DNA of 64,000 nt from Nitrospirota bacterium (GTDB taxonomy: Bacteria; JACPQY01), in assembly GCA_016180645.1 (NCBI GenBank), contig JACPAV010000003.1:1-64000 (forward strand), given 5' to 3'. Below are positions 45,830 to 54,495 of the stretch, piece by piece. A program made the position numbers and the translations under genes. Each line of letters starts with the position of its first letter. The stretch's first letter is position 1. The notes beneath the pieces are model-generated. The model had not been told where the DNA came from and made no database searches. It saw nothing but the letters and a program-made list of their open reading frames with translations.

Positions 45830-46833
45830 ACCCGTGCGGACCGGCCTCTCGGCAAGACCCGCCTGACTGCCGCCGCCATCGGGTCCAGAAGGGCCGACGT
45901 CAAATCATCGATCCGGTGGTTCAGGACAGGACCGTCCAACCCGAAGCGCGCGGGTCTCCCCTCCCGCGCCAATCGAAGCGATCCCCCCAGCGCGTCCCAA
46001 AGGGCCAGCCATGAGCCGTAGTTCGCCGTGAACTCCTTCGCCGCGGTGCCGTGGTGAATCTGATGCTGGGCGGGACTGATGAGGATCCGCTCCAACGCTC
46101 CGCCGTAGGAAAGCCAGACATGGGAGTGCCGGAGATTTCCCCCGAGGCAATTGAGCACAAACCCAATCGCATTGATTCCAAGAACCTGGGCCTGCACCGC
46201 CTTGTCCCGGAAGGCATAAAAGAAGATCCCCGCGACGAGGCCGGTGACGAGCCAGCCGCGGACGGCAAACAGCGCGCTTTCCACCGGATGGCTGCGGTAC
46301 AGCGTGACGGGCGTCATCACCTCCGCCGAGTGGTGCACCTTGTGAAACTCCCAGAGGAAGGGGACCTCGTGGGCGAGCCGATGAAGCAGGTAGTGGCTGA
46401 GATCCCAGGCCAGGAAGAGGGTGACGGTGTAGAGTCCCGTGACCTGCCCCGCCGTCAAGGCCGTGGCGCCGGCCGCGCCGAATCCGCGATCCAACGCTCG
46501 GACCACGACACCGGCCAGGCCGAAGGCGGAGAGCGCCCACGGCGCCGCCCAGATCGCTCGAAGGAGAGCCTTGGCGAACACGAACTTGTAATCCAACCGC
46601 GCCGACCGGTGGGACCAAATCTTCCATGAGAAAAAGAGGCGGCCGGCGCCGTCGGGATCCGATGAACCCACCCCCCATGACGCCGCGGCTTGAACGCCGA
46701 GCGCCACGAATGCGCTTCCCGCAAGATACACCCAGAAAAGCCGCTCTGAAGGGTCGATGAAGAAAGAAAACGGCTCCAGGAGCGGTGCGAGATACCGCGC
46801 GCTCCAACCCAGGTCGACCGGCAATCGTTCCAT
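45826..46833 (-). CDS. Sterol desaturase/fatty acid hydroxylase-family membrane protein
   Basis: 335 residues, a membrane di-iron oxygenase of the fatty acid hydroxylase superfamily. Histidine boxes are complete: HYLLHRLAH, FHKVHHSAE and HQIHHG, which hold two irons. Four to six membrane helices surround them. Start overlaps the imelysin stop by one base (TGATG). A lipid-hydroxylating enzyme coupled to iron-uptake genes is unusual; it might modify a lipid or siderophore tail, or act only when iron is scarce. Substrate unknown. Confidence 0.88.
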   Translation of the reverse strand: MERLPVDLGWSARYLAPLLEPFSFFIDPSERLFWVYLAGSAFVALGVQAAASWGVGSSDPDGAGRLFFSWKIWSHRSARLDYKFVFAKALLRAIWAAPWALSAFGLAGVVVRALDRGFGAAGATALTAGQVTGLYTVTLFLAWDLSHYLLHRLAHEVPFLWEFHKVHHSAEVMTPVTLYRSHPVESALFAVRGWLVTGLVAGIFFYAFRDKAVQAQVLGINAIGFVLNCLGGNLRHSHVWLSYGGALERILISPAQHQIHHGTAAKEFTANYGSWLALWDALGGSLRLAREGRPARFGLDGPVLNHRIDDLTSALLDPMAAAVRRVLPRGRSARV

Positions 46834-48077
46834 CAGTCCGAGTCCCCCGAACCCTCTTTCGGAAGCGACAACTGGAGGGCCGTGGCGAAATCTCCTTTGA
46901 GCGCGTCGGTCATCGCCTTCACGGCCGCATGCGCCGCGCGCACGGAATCGGGATTCGCCGTCAGGGCCTCCCTAAGCGATCCGGGGATCGAATCGACGGC
47001 CCGCAGCGCCTTGGTCGTGTCCGCGTCGATCTCCGTCGCGAGGTCCGCCCTGCCGACCGCCGCCAGGGCGTGGTCGAATCCCAACGCGGCATTTGAGGAA
47101 CCGCCTCGAAACACCCTCTGGAACCCCTCGAGATTGGCCGCGATGTTCTCCTTCGAATGATCGGCCCACGGGGATTCCAACGCATCCGGGCAGACGGCCT
47201 GTGAGCAGTCCTTCAGCCCCGCCGGCTTCGCCAGTTTGCGGTCCTTCGTGACGAGATCGATGTAGAACAGCGCGCCGAGCAATTCGTCCAGCGCCTTCTG
47301 CGGGGATGAATACACCGACGAGCCGTTCCCGGCATCGGCCCATTGTCCCGCGAAGTCGCCCTGCGCCGGATCCCAGGCCCCGAGCAGGCGATCCGCATCC
47401 TCGGCGATCCGACCGGCCACCGCATGAGCATAGTCGGCACGACGTTTGGCCTTTTCCGAATCCGTCAACGCCCCCCACGCGCCCTGATTGATCGAGACTT
47501 GAGGAGGACACGTGTTCTCAGGCCGGTCGAAGAAGAGCAGATACTCCAACGCGTCCAACCCGAACACATTCGGAAGTTCGGTGTCGAAGAAACCTGGAAC
47601 GGTGTAGGCGCCTTCCACCAACTCCTGGTCCACCCGGCACGAGTTCACGGTCGGCCACGAGTAGATCCGGTCGCGAAGGCCCTGGCCCCCGCCTGTCTTG
47701 GAACTCGGTCCCGCCGGTCCGATCTGAAGGAGCTCGAGCTCCTGCCAGGCGGTCATGGACTTTCGCCACGCCTGGCGCGCGGCGGCGCGATTCTCGCCGA
47801 CATCCACCGCGCCCGCGGCCACCCCTTTCGAGTGCTCTCCCGTCGCGGTCCTCAATTCATCCGACGCGGCCTTGAACTCCCGGAGCAGGGGGAGAACGAC
47901 CTCCGCTCCGACAGTGCTGAGCAGCGCTCGGCGGTCAAAGGGCTCGTTCCCGGCGGACCCCGCAGGCATCCCCCCCCCCGGCTCGGGGTCCCCGCAGAAA
48001 GCGATACGGCCCGCGGCGGCGGCGCAGAGGAGGACGACCAGCCAGGGGAACGCCGCGCGCCTTCCGTCCCGACTCAC
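46833..48077 (-). CDS. Imelysin-family (M75-like) iron-regulated periplasmic protein
   Basis: 414 residues with an N-terminal signal peptide. Two four-helix bundle repeats of the imelysin family. The signature GxHxxE reads GLDALEYLLF here, with Asp for His, as part of the NVFGLDALEYLL motif; other family members also vary at this His. The second half repeats the bundle (SNAALGFDHAL). Imelysins are surface or periplasmic iron-binding proteins, not proven peptidases. ATGA overlap with the DUF4856 gene. Confidence 0.88.
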   Translation of the reverse strand: MSRDGRRAAFPWLVVLLCAAAAGRIAFCGDPEPGGGMPAGSAGNEPFDRRALLSTVGAEVVLPLLREFKAASDELRTATGEHSKGVAAGAVDVGENRAAARQAWRKSMTAWQELELLQIGPAGPSSKTGGGQGLRDRIYSWPTVNSCRVDQELVEGAYTVPGFFDTELPNVFGLDALEYLLFFDRPENTCPPQVSINQGAWGALTDSEKAKRRADYAHAVAGRIAEDADRLLGAWDPAQGDFAGQWADAGNGSSVYSSPQKALDELLGALFYIDLVTKDRKLAKPAGLKDCSQAVCPDALESPWADHSKENIAANLEGFQRVFRGGSSNAALGFDHALAAVGRADLATEIDADTTKALRAVDSIPGSLREALTANPDSVRAAHAAVKAMTDALKGDFATALQLSLPKEGSGDSD

Positions 48078-49651
48078 CAGCCCCCCTTGCCGTTCGCGTC
48101 TCCCATGTTGGCCTCCGCGAACCCGTAGGCCGACTGGAGGAGGCCGCGGCCCTCGATCAGGCCCTGTCTATACGAGGCAATTCGGTCCGCCGCCGCCCCC
48201 GGAAGGACGGGAGCGTCCTCCAGCAGCTCGTGAAGGCGGGTGAACTGAGCGTCGCTCAGCTTCTTCCGCGGATTGAACTGGAGCCCGAGGGCGAACCCCT
48301 TGAGCTCGGAGTAGGCCTTGGCGTGGTCCTCGAACTTGTAGTCCGCCGTTCCGAACTTGGCCATGATCTGAAGAACCTCGTTGATGTAATGCAGAACGGT
48401 GGCCGAAAACGCCTTCTCCCAAGCAAGGACGGCCTGGTCGCGCAGTTCCTTCACGCGCGCCATTTCATCTGGAAGCAGCTCGCGCCCCGCCGCGGCCCCT
48501 GCAATCGCCCGCATTTCCAGGAAGGCCGTCATCGTCTCCTGCGTGATATTGGTCTTCGCCGCGGCATGGCTCCCTCGGTCGCGCTTCGCCGCGTTGGCCG
48601 ACCCCGCGAAATTGTATTCGCTTTTGAAGTCGATACTGCCGTCACCGTCGGTGTCGTAGCTCCCCTTCTTGTAGCCGTCGCGCCCGCCCGCGGCCGCGAT
48701 TTCATCGTCGGTGTAGTCCAGGTAGTCGCGCGCCGCCCCGAAGTACCCGAGGGCCTCGTCGATGGCGTGTTCGAGCGTCGAATACGCCGCTCCTTCGGCG
48801 TCCGGCTTGGCATTCGAGGACTTCAATCCCTTGTTGTCCACGTCGTCGTCGAGGTAGTCGTCCGTTCCCTGCGAATACGTCACGGCCGTCACCAGGCACT
48901 TCTGGATCAGCTCCGCCAGGTCGAGGCCGGAGGCCGTCACGTGGACGGGCAACGGCTTGTCCGTCTTCGGGACCCCGTTCCCATCCACTCCATACCGCTT
49001 CTCACCGTTCCTGCGGCCCAGGACGTTGGCCTCCAGCGTCTCGAAAAGCGCCGTGATCAGTTGCTCCGGAGTCGACACCCCTCCTCCGTGGTCGGCGATG
49101 GTCGTGGATTTCCAGCCCGCAAACGCACCTCCCTTCCAGTTCTTGTAATCGGTCGAGGCGTCGTTCCCGGCCGTCTTGCCCACAAGGTCCGCGCTGCCGA
49201 GATCCTTGTAGACCTTCTGCTTCGATGCGGGGTCGGTCTTGAGCGCGATCGGCAAATCGCCGCTCGTGTCGCTCTTGAACCGGTAGTAGAAGTCCAGGGC
49301 TTTGACCACGTCTCCTTCGGCCGCGGCGTTGAAGTCGCCCGCATCCACTTTCGTCGAAAGCCCCTTGGCGTAACTTTTCAGATCCTCGATGAGCACCTGC
49401 CTCATCGTCTGGCCCGAGTAGCTCACGGAACTCTCGCCGGGCTTGAACTTGCTCTCGAAGGCATACCGCGTCGGCGCCTGAACGGAACCCAGCACCGAGG
49501 TGGCGCTCGACGAGCCTTGGCCCGAGGACGTCGCGTCCGACACCGACGTCCCCGGAGCGGAGGCCGAACCATCATCATCCGAGCAAGCGGACACAAGCAG
49601 GCAGGACAAGAAGCCCCAGAGCGCCACACCAAACCCAAATCCCTTTTTCAT
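48074..49651 (-). CDS. DUF4856 lipoprotein
   Basis: 525 residues with a lipobox (LLVSAC near 18-23) and a Ser/Thr linker. The body begins YAFESKFKPGESSVSYSGQTMRQ, the hallmark of DUF4856, a family usually encoded next to imelysins and TonB receptors. An EF-hand-like loop DTDGDGSIDF occurs near 345. It is mostly helical and probably binds iron with imelysin on the periplasmic face. Start ATG 49651 with AAGGAG 7 bases upstream. Function in the family is unproven. Confidence 0.85.
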   Translation of the reverse strand: MKKGFGFGVALWGFLSCLLVSACSDDDGSASAPGTSVSDATSSGQGSSSATSVLGSVQAPTRYAFESKFKPGESSVSYSGQTMRQVLIEDLKSYAKGLSTKVDAGDFNAAAEGDVVKALDFYYRFKSDTSGDLPIALKTDPASKQKVYKDLGSADLVGKTAGNDASTDYKNWKGGAFAGWKSTTIADHGGGVSTPEQLITALFETLEANVLGRRNGEKRYGVDGNGVPKTDKPLPVHVTASGLDLAELIQKCLVTAVTYSQGTDDYLDDDVDNKGLKSSNAKPDAEGAAYSTLEHAIDEALGYFGAARDYLDYTDDEIAAAGGRDGYKKGSYDTDGDGSIDFKSEYNFAGSANAAKRDRGSHAAAKTNITQETMTAFLEMRAIAGAAAGRELLPDEMARVKELRDQAVLAWEKAFSATVLHYINEVLQIMAKFGTADYKFEDHAKAYSELKGFALGLQFNPRKKLSDAQFTRLHELLEDAPVLPGAAADRIASYRQGLIEGRGLLQSAYGFAEANMGDANGKGGW

Positions 49652-49676
49652 TCCGATTCTCCTTTCGATAATCAAT

Positions 49677-50453
49677 CTATAAATAGGCGCGTCGGAGCCA
49701 TCGTTCCCGAACGGTCGCCACCATCAGCCACGCCACGGGCGCCAGAACGAGGGCATACGTGAGCCACTGTCCGTATCGCCCTTCGGGACCAAAAGGCTCG
49801 GTCGCCCAGTGCAGGCGATCGTTGAGCGATTTGTTCAAGGGCAGAACGGAGGCTTCCGTCAGTTCGTGGAACCCGTAGATCAGGAGCTGAACCAGGAAGA
49901 TGAGGAGGAAAAGGCTCGTGACTTGGAAGAACTGCGCGAGGTTGACTCGATGGCCGTAGCGCCCCCAGGCCCACGCCATCGCGCCGGCGGCGGCCAAGCC
50001 GATGAGTGCCCCGGCCAGCACGTCCCTCGCCGAGGAGCCGAACAACACGCTGTTCAACAGGATCGCCGTCTCCATGCCCTCGCGCGTGACCATGAGGACC
50101 GTGAAGAGGAACACGCCGGTCAACGCGCCGAGGCTGCCCTTCTCGGAGGCCGAATCGAGACTTGATTCCACCCGCTTCTTCAACGTCCGCGCGGCAAACC
50201 ACATATGAACCGTGAGCGTGCCGACGAGACCGGCCGCCGCCACCGCCAGGATCCCTTCCCAGAGCGGCTGATTCATCGCCCGGTCGAGCAGAAGCCCGGC
50301 GCCCGCGCTCGCAAGCACCGAAGCCATCACGCCCCACCCGACGGCCCGGACCAGCGCCTTCCGGCCCGTCTTTCTGAGGTACGCCACGCTGATCGCCACG
50401 ATCAGGAACGCCTCCATCCCTTCCCTTAGCGTGATGACGGTCGCCTCGAACAC
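49677..50453 (-). CDS. FTR1/EfeU-type iron permease
   Basis: 258 residues, seven membrane helices and two REXXE motifs (LREGMEAFL near residue 10 and TREGMETAIL near 125), typical of the EfeU/FTR1 inner-membrane iron permease. The GTG start has GGAGG 6 bases upstream. It is the first gene of the second iron operon, behind two Fur boxes (50498-50516 and 50525-50543). There are no EfeO or EfeB genes here; imelysin and DUF4856 protein probably take that role. Confidence 0.92.
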   Translation of the reverse strand: MFEATVITLREGMEAFLIVAISVAYLRKTGRKALVRAVGWGVMASVLASAGAGLLLDRAMNQPLWEGILAVAAAGLVGTLTVHMWFAARTLKKRVESSLDSASEKGSLGALTGVFLFTVLMVTREGMETAILLNSVLFGSSARDVLAGALIGLAAAGAMAWAWGRYGHRVNLAQFFQVTSLFLLIFLVQLLIYGFHELTEASVLPLNKSLNDRLHWATEPFGPEGRYGQWLTYALVLAPVAWLMVATVRERWLRRAYL

Positions 50454-50497
50454 GAGACCTCCCTCCGGGCGCTCCGCCCTCGTTCATCCTCTCTGTT

Positions 50498-50516
50498 GAG
50501 ATTCGTTATCATGACC
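50498..50516 (-). promoter_or_regulatory. Fur box A before the EfeU-type operon
   Basis: Core TTATCAT with flanks gives 13 of 19 matches to the Fur consensus in the palindromic alignment. Its centre is 27 bases from that of the stronger box at 50525-50543. Confidence 0.5.
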
Positions 50517-50524
50517 GTCTTAGT

Positions 50525-50543
50525 GCACATGATACGCATTATC
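50525..50543 (-). promoter_or_regulatory. Fur box B before the EfeU-type operon
   Basis: Matches 14 of 19 Fur consensus positions, with arms ATGATA and ATTATC. On the minus strand it includes GATAAT, a possible -10. Confidence 0.65.
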
Positions 50544-50613
50544 ACCTACCGGTCCTTGACGACGGTCAACTTTCCTGAACGCACCGCCCCCCCCGTCCCT
50601 CCGAAACCAAGTC

Positions 50614-50856
50614 TCACTGAAAAGAACTCCCCGTTGATCCAGCGCCGCCTTCCGCCTGACCGAACCACATCCGGGCCAAGGCGTCCGAGGCCAAACCCAT
50701 GAATCGGACGAACTCCTCCGGCTGGAGGTGCACGGCCGCCACGCCAAACGACAGGCAAACGCAGCCGTTGGGGCAACCGCGGATCGCCATGGGCAGGCCT
50801 TCGTCTTCTCCATTCTCCCCGCCGACCGGGCCGATGCTGCCGCCCAGACCCTTCAT
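50614..50856 (-). CDS. Small cysteine-containing protein under Fur control
   Basis: 80 residues, start ATG 50856 with GGAGG 7 bases upstream. The core CPNGCVCLSFGVAAVHLQPEEF carries three closely spaced cysteines before a beta strand pair and a helix. I recognise no named family, though small CxxxCxC/CxCGC-type proteins of similar plan occur in iron clusters. It has its own TTGACA-TATCAT promoter with a Fur box between the hexamers. It may bind iron or an Fe-S centre, which is inference. Confidence 0.75.
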   Translation of the reverse strand: MKGLGGSIGPVGGENGEDEGLPMAIRGCPNGCVCLSFGVAAVHLQPEEFVRFMGLASDALARMWFGQAEGGAGSTGSSFQ

Positions 50857-50879
50857 CGCGAACCTCCTCCCCTTGTAGT

Positions 50880-50898
50880 GATACTGATTCTCATATTC
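50880..50898 (-). promoter_or_regulatory. Fur box C before the small Cys protein
   Basis: Matches 14 of 19 Fur consensus positions. It lies downstream of the -10 in the 5' leader. Centre 27 bases from box D. Confidence 0.6.
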
Positions 50899-50906
50899 AT
50901 GTAATT

Positions 50907-50938
50907 GCAAATGATACTCATTATCAGTAAGTTGTCAA
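50907..50938 (-). promoter_or_regulatory. Sigma70 promoter overlapped by Fur box D
   Basis: On the minus strand TTGACA (50933-50938), a 16-base spacer and TATCAT (50911-50916) form a good promoter. The Fur box at 50907-50925 matches 16 of 19 consensus positions and covers the -10 and half the spacer, a classic repressor position. Confidence 0.75.
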
Positions 50939-50965
50939 GGACAAAATGCCGGCTCCCCGGGAAGA

Positions 50966-50994
50966 TTGACATCACGGGCTCAAGTCACTAAAAT
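50966..50994 (+). promoter_or_regulatory. Sigma70 promoter for the L,D-transpeptidase-fold gene
   Basis: TTGACA (50966-50971), 17-base spacer, TAAAAT (50989-50994). It predicts a start near 51001, about 30 bases before ATG 51032. Confidence 0.7.
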
Positions 50995-51031
50995 ATGGGC
51001 CGTTTTGGAACACGGACACCGGTTCAAAGGA

Positions 51032-52747
51032 ATGAACGCGCGATTCGCCCTGTGGGCTTGCCTCTACCTGGGCCTGATCCTCGGCTCGTCCACCGCGTCC
51101 GCCGTCCCCGCCCCGCCGGATCCCTCCCCGCGAATCCAGGATGCGGATGAACACCTCCGACAGGCCGCGGCCATCTACGGCCAACTGCTCGATAGCGGAC
51201 TCCTGCCCGCGGACAAGCGGACGCTCCTCAAATCCCTCCTCGAATCCCAGCCTCCTGAAACGGTCAACCTTTACTACTTGGGCTTGCTCCATCGGGCCGA
51301 AGGCCGCTGGTCCGAGGCCCTCGCCTACTTCCAACGAGCGGCCCGGGCCATGCCCGAATTCGGCGAGAATCGTTTCGCGCAGAAGGGAGTGCGGTTCGAG
51401 CAAGAAGGGCGCGAGAACGAGGCGATTCTGGAATACTCCACGGCGCTCAAACTCAATCCCCAGCTCGACAGCCTCCGTCTCCGACTCGCGCAGCTCCTCA
51501 TCGGAGAGAGGGACTTCGAGGCCGCTGAACGGCATCTCCAGCCCCTTCTCGATCATAAATCCCTCCGGGCACAGGCCCTGACTCTGTCCGGCCAGATCGC
51601 GCTCGAGAAGGGACAACTCGATCGCGCCGTCCAAGCCCTTGAATCCGCCCTCCGTGAGGACTCGGGGATCTCCCCGGCCCGTTTGCTCCTCGCGCGTGCC
51701 TACCGTTCGCAGGGACTCCACGAGAAAGCACTCGAGCAGTACGATCAGGTGCTTCCCCTGTTCCCATCCGACGAAGCCCTGCGCAAGGAAGCCTCGGAGA
51801 CCAAAGGTCTGGTGGGGCGAATCCGGGAGGAACGGGAAAAACTTCACTACCCCAACGCCTTGGTCGACGTCGGCGGGAGCGCTCCCTACGCCCTCCTCGT
51901 CGAGAAATCCACCCAGCGCGTCTACCTCTACAAGCAGAACCTGGGCGGCAACATGGAGCGCATCGCCACCTACGATACGACTACGGGCAAGACCTCCGGA
52001 GACAAGATTTCCCGCGGAGACCAGCGAACACCCGAGGGCGTCTATTTCCTCACCGCCCGCATCCCACGGCAACGGCTCGAGCCGCGGTTCGGAGCCATGG
52101 CGTTCCCCATGAACTACCCGAACGAGATCGACCAGTGGCTTGGAAAATCGGGCGGTGGCATCTGGCTTCACGGTGTGGATCCGAAGGATGAAAGCCGGCC
52201 CCCTTTCAATTCGCGCGGATGCGTGGTGGTGAAGAACGAGACTCTGAATGCGCTCTCGAATTTCATCACCGTGAATCTGACGCCCATTGCCGTGGTCGAA
52301 AAGGCCACCTACGCGGGCCGCGACAAGACCTTGAAGGACCGGGAGCTTCTCCGTCGAACCCTGCAAGGCTGGTCGCAAAGCTGGGAGAAAAGCGACCTCC
52401 CATCGTACATCCGCTACTACTCCGATCGCTTCAGGGGACAAGGCCGCAACAAGGCCGCCTGGAAGGACTACAAGTCGCGCGTATTCGCCTCCAAGGAAGG
52501 CGTCAGCATCCGCCTCGAGGAACTGAAACTCCTGCGGTATGACAGGACAACGCCCTTCGGCGAAGAGGTGGTCGTGGCGCAGTACATCCAGCACTACCGA
52601 TCCAAGGGACTCAATGACACGGGCCTCAAACGGCTGTACCTGGTTCGTGAAGGCTCGGACTACAAGATCCTCACCGAAACCTGGTTGCCCTTCCGGCCCG
52701 TCGAACCCTTCCCCCTCGTGGGAGCGGGACTCGTCGAGCCGGAATGA
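51032..52747 (+). CDS. Csd6-like YkuD-domain peptidoglycan enzyme with TPR region
   Basis: 571 residues. Signal peptide (ALWACLYLGLILGSS), a TPR-like helical region (about 40-270), a YkuD L,D-transpeptidase domain (about 285-420) with IWLHG and the catalytic SRGCV cysteine, and an NTF2-like C-terminal domain (about 435-565). YkuD plus NTF2-like is the layout of Csd6/Pgp2, L,D-carboxypeptidases that trim tetrapeptides in curved bacteria; the TPR part is extra. Start ATG 51032 with AAAGGA close by. ATGA overlap with a Csd4-like gene supports the cell-shape reading, but transpeptidase activity is not excluded. Confidence 0.85.
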   Translation: MNARFALWACLYLGLILGSSTASAVPAPPDPSPRIQDADEHLRQAAAIYGQLLDSGLLPADKRTLLKSLLESQPPETVNLYYLGLLHRAEGRWSEALAYFQRAARAMPEFGENRFAQKGVRFEQEGRENEAILEYSTALKLNPQLDSLRLRLAQLLIGERDFEAAERHLQPLLDHKSLRAQALTLSGQIALEKGQLDRAVQALESALREDSGISPARLLLARAYRSQGLHEKALEQYDQVLPLFPSDEALRKEASETKGLVGRIREEREKLHYPNALVDVGGSAPYALLVEKSTQRVYLYKQNLGGNMERIATYDTTTGKTSGDKISRGDQRTPEGVYFLTARIPRQRLEPRFGAMAFPMNYPNEIDQWLGKSGGGIWLHGVDPKDESRPPFNSRGCVVVKNETLNALSNFITVNLTPIAVVEKATYAGRDKTLKDRELLRRTLQGWSQSWEKSDLPSYIRYYSDRFRGQGRNKAAWKDYKSRVFASKEGVSIRLEELKLLRYDRTTPFGEEVVVAQYIQHYRSKGLNDTGLKRLYLVREGSDYKILTETWLPFRPVEPFPLVGAGLVEPE

Positions 52748-54495
52748 TTTCGCTCGCGCTCCTCCTCGCCCTGATCGCCGGGATCCTCATGCCGGCGGCT
52801 GCCGGCGCCCACACCGAACGATTCACCTACTTTGAGAACACGGACTACGCCCTCGAAGTTTTCAAGATTTACGGCCGCGAGCCCGGCGCCACCATACTCA
52901 TCATCGGCGGCATTCAGGGGGACGAACCCACGGGATACCTCACCGCCGATCTGTACGCCGATCAGAGCATGAAGCGCGGCAATCTGATCGTCGTCCCACG
53001 AGCCAACTTCCACACCATCATCCGCAACACCCGCGCGATCAACGCGGACATGAATCGGCAGTTCAACAAGACCAAGCGCGAGGAGATTTACGAGGAACAG
53101 GTGGTGCAGGTGTTGCAGGAACTCATGAGGGAAAGCCAACTCCTCCTCAATCTCCACGACGGGTCCGGTTTCTTCTCGCCGGAGTCACGCGACGACCAGG
53201 TGAACCCCAAGCGCTGGGGCCAGAGCCTCATCATCGACTACGAGCATTTCGAGACGGAAGGCAAGAAGATCGTCCCGTTGAGAGACATCGCCGAGGGAGT
53301 GGTGGAACGGGTCAATGCCGAGATCTCCACACCGCAGCACCATTTCCACGTGAAGAACACCCGCACCGCCGATCCGGACTCACCCCATCCCGAGCAGCGC
53401 CTCTCGGCCACGTTTTACGCCGTGACGAATGCGGGCATCCCCGCGTTTGGCGTGGAAACCAGCAAGAGCATCAACCCCTATTCGCTCCGGATGAGATACC
53501 AGTCGATGGTGATCAATGAGTTTCTCAAGACGTTCAACGCCGAGCTGGACCTCCCACCGGTCCGGTTCGATCCCCCCCAACTCGAGTTTCTGGTCCTGAG
53601 CATCAACCGAGAGCGGCCGATCATCGTTAAGGACCGGGAGACGATCCGCCTGGCCGAGGGCGATCGGATCGAAGTCGAGCACATCCAATCGAACTATCGG
53701 CGCGGTTTGTCCGTGGACGTGGCCGGCGTCGGTGGCGACAGCGACCTCCACCGTCCCCTCACGATCAACAAGGAAACCACGATCCTCGTCCGAAAAGACA
53801 GCCTGAAATGCGGGGAGATCCACATTGAAACGGAGCGCCGCGCTCCGGCATCGGCGGCCGGCCCGGTCCTCCGTGTGCGCCGGAATCAACAGGAAGTCGC
53901 CCTCCGCCCGAGCGATGTCCTCGACGCCGCCGTAGGGGATGAAGTGACGCTGCTGTCGATTGAGACGGGCTCAGCCGGATCGTCGCCCGTGAAACTGAAT
54001 CTCGTCGGTTTCATTCCCCACGACCAGCGGCGGGACAACCGCGGGCACGACTTATCGTACCCGGTCGACACCGCCAAGGATCTCTTGCCGGCGTGGTCCG
54101 TGGACAAGAGAGGCGACCTTTATCGGATCACGGCCACACAGTCCTCGAAGGAGATCGGGCAGTGGTTCTTGCGGCTCAGCCGTCCCCAGGTCCGGTATCT
54201 CCTGGTGGAAATCAACGGGACGCGAACGTGGTTCACACCGGACGAATCGATCCGGCTGCACGACCCGGATGAAATCAAGATTATCGACGTGGAAAGCAAC
54301 CTGCCGAATTCGGATGGGCTGACGGTGAATTTCCGGGGCTACAGGAATCCCCTGGGATCCGATGACCGCGGCGTCCCGATCCGGCGCGATCAGCTTCTTC
54401 CCGAATTCTCGACCGGCGCGCAAGGCCGCGAATACCGGATACTCATTTCCAACCGCCAACTCCTCATCGCGGAGCTGCGGGTCGACTATCCCTGA
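52744..54495 (+). CDS. Csd4-like M99 carboxypeptidase
   Basis: 583 residues with a signal peptide (MISLALLLALIAGILMP). The zinc site reads GGIQGDEPTG and NLHDG: Gln and Glu in the first motif and His in the second, the Gln-Glu-His set that distinguishes Csd4/Pgp1 (family M99) from ordinary M14 carboxypeptidases. It would remove meso-diaminopimelate from peptidoglycan tripeptides in the periplasm. Three Ig-like C-terminal repeats (about 270-580, each with IxVEHIQSN or similar) follow the catalytic domain, as in the family. It converges on the flippase gene with a 10-base overlap. Confidence 0.88.
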   Translation: MISLALLLALIAGILMPAAAGAHTERFTYFENTDYALEVFKIYGREPGATILIIGGIQGDEPTGYLTADLYADQSMKRGNLIVVPRANFHTIIRNTRAINADMNRQFNKTKREEIYEEQVVQVLQELMRESQLLLNLHDGSGFFSPESRDDQVNPKRWGQSLIIDYEHFETEGKKIVPLRDIAEGVVERVNAEISTPQHHFHVKNTRTADPDSPHPEQRLSATFYAVTNAGIPAFGVETSKSINPYSLRMRYQSMVINEFLKTFNAELDLPPVRFDPPQLEFLVLSINRERPIIVKDRETIRLAEGDRIEVEHIQSNYRRGLSVDVAGVGGDSDLHRPLTINKETTILVRKDSLKCGEIHIETERRAPASAAGPVLRVRRNQQEVALRPSDVLDAAVGDEVTLLSIETGSAGSSPVKLNLVGFIPHDQRRDNRGHDLSYPVDTAKDLLPAWSVDKRGDLYRITATQSSKEIGQWFLRLSRPQVRYLLVEINGTRTWFTPDESIRLHDPDEIKIIDVESNLPNSDGLTVNFRGYRNPLGSDDRGVPIRRDQLLPEFSTGAQGREYRILISNRQLLIAELRVDYP

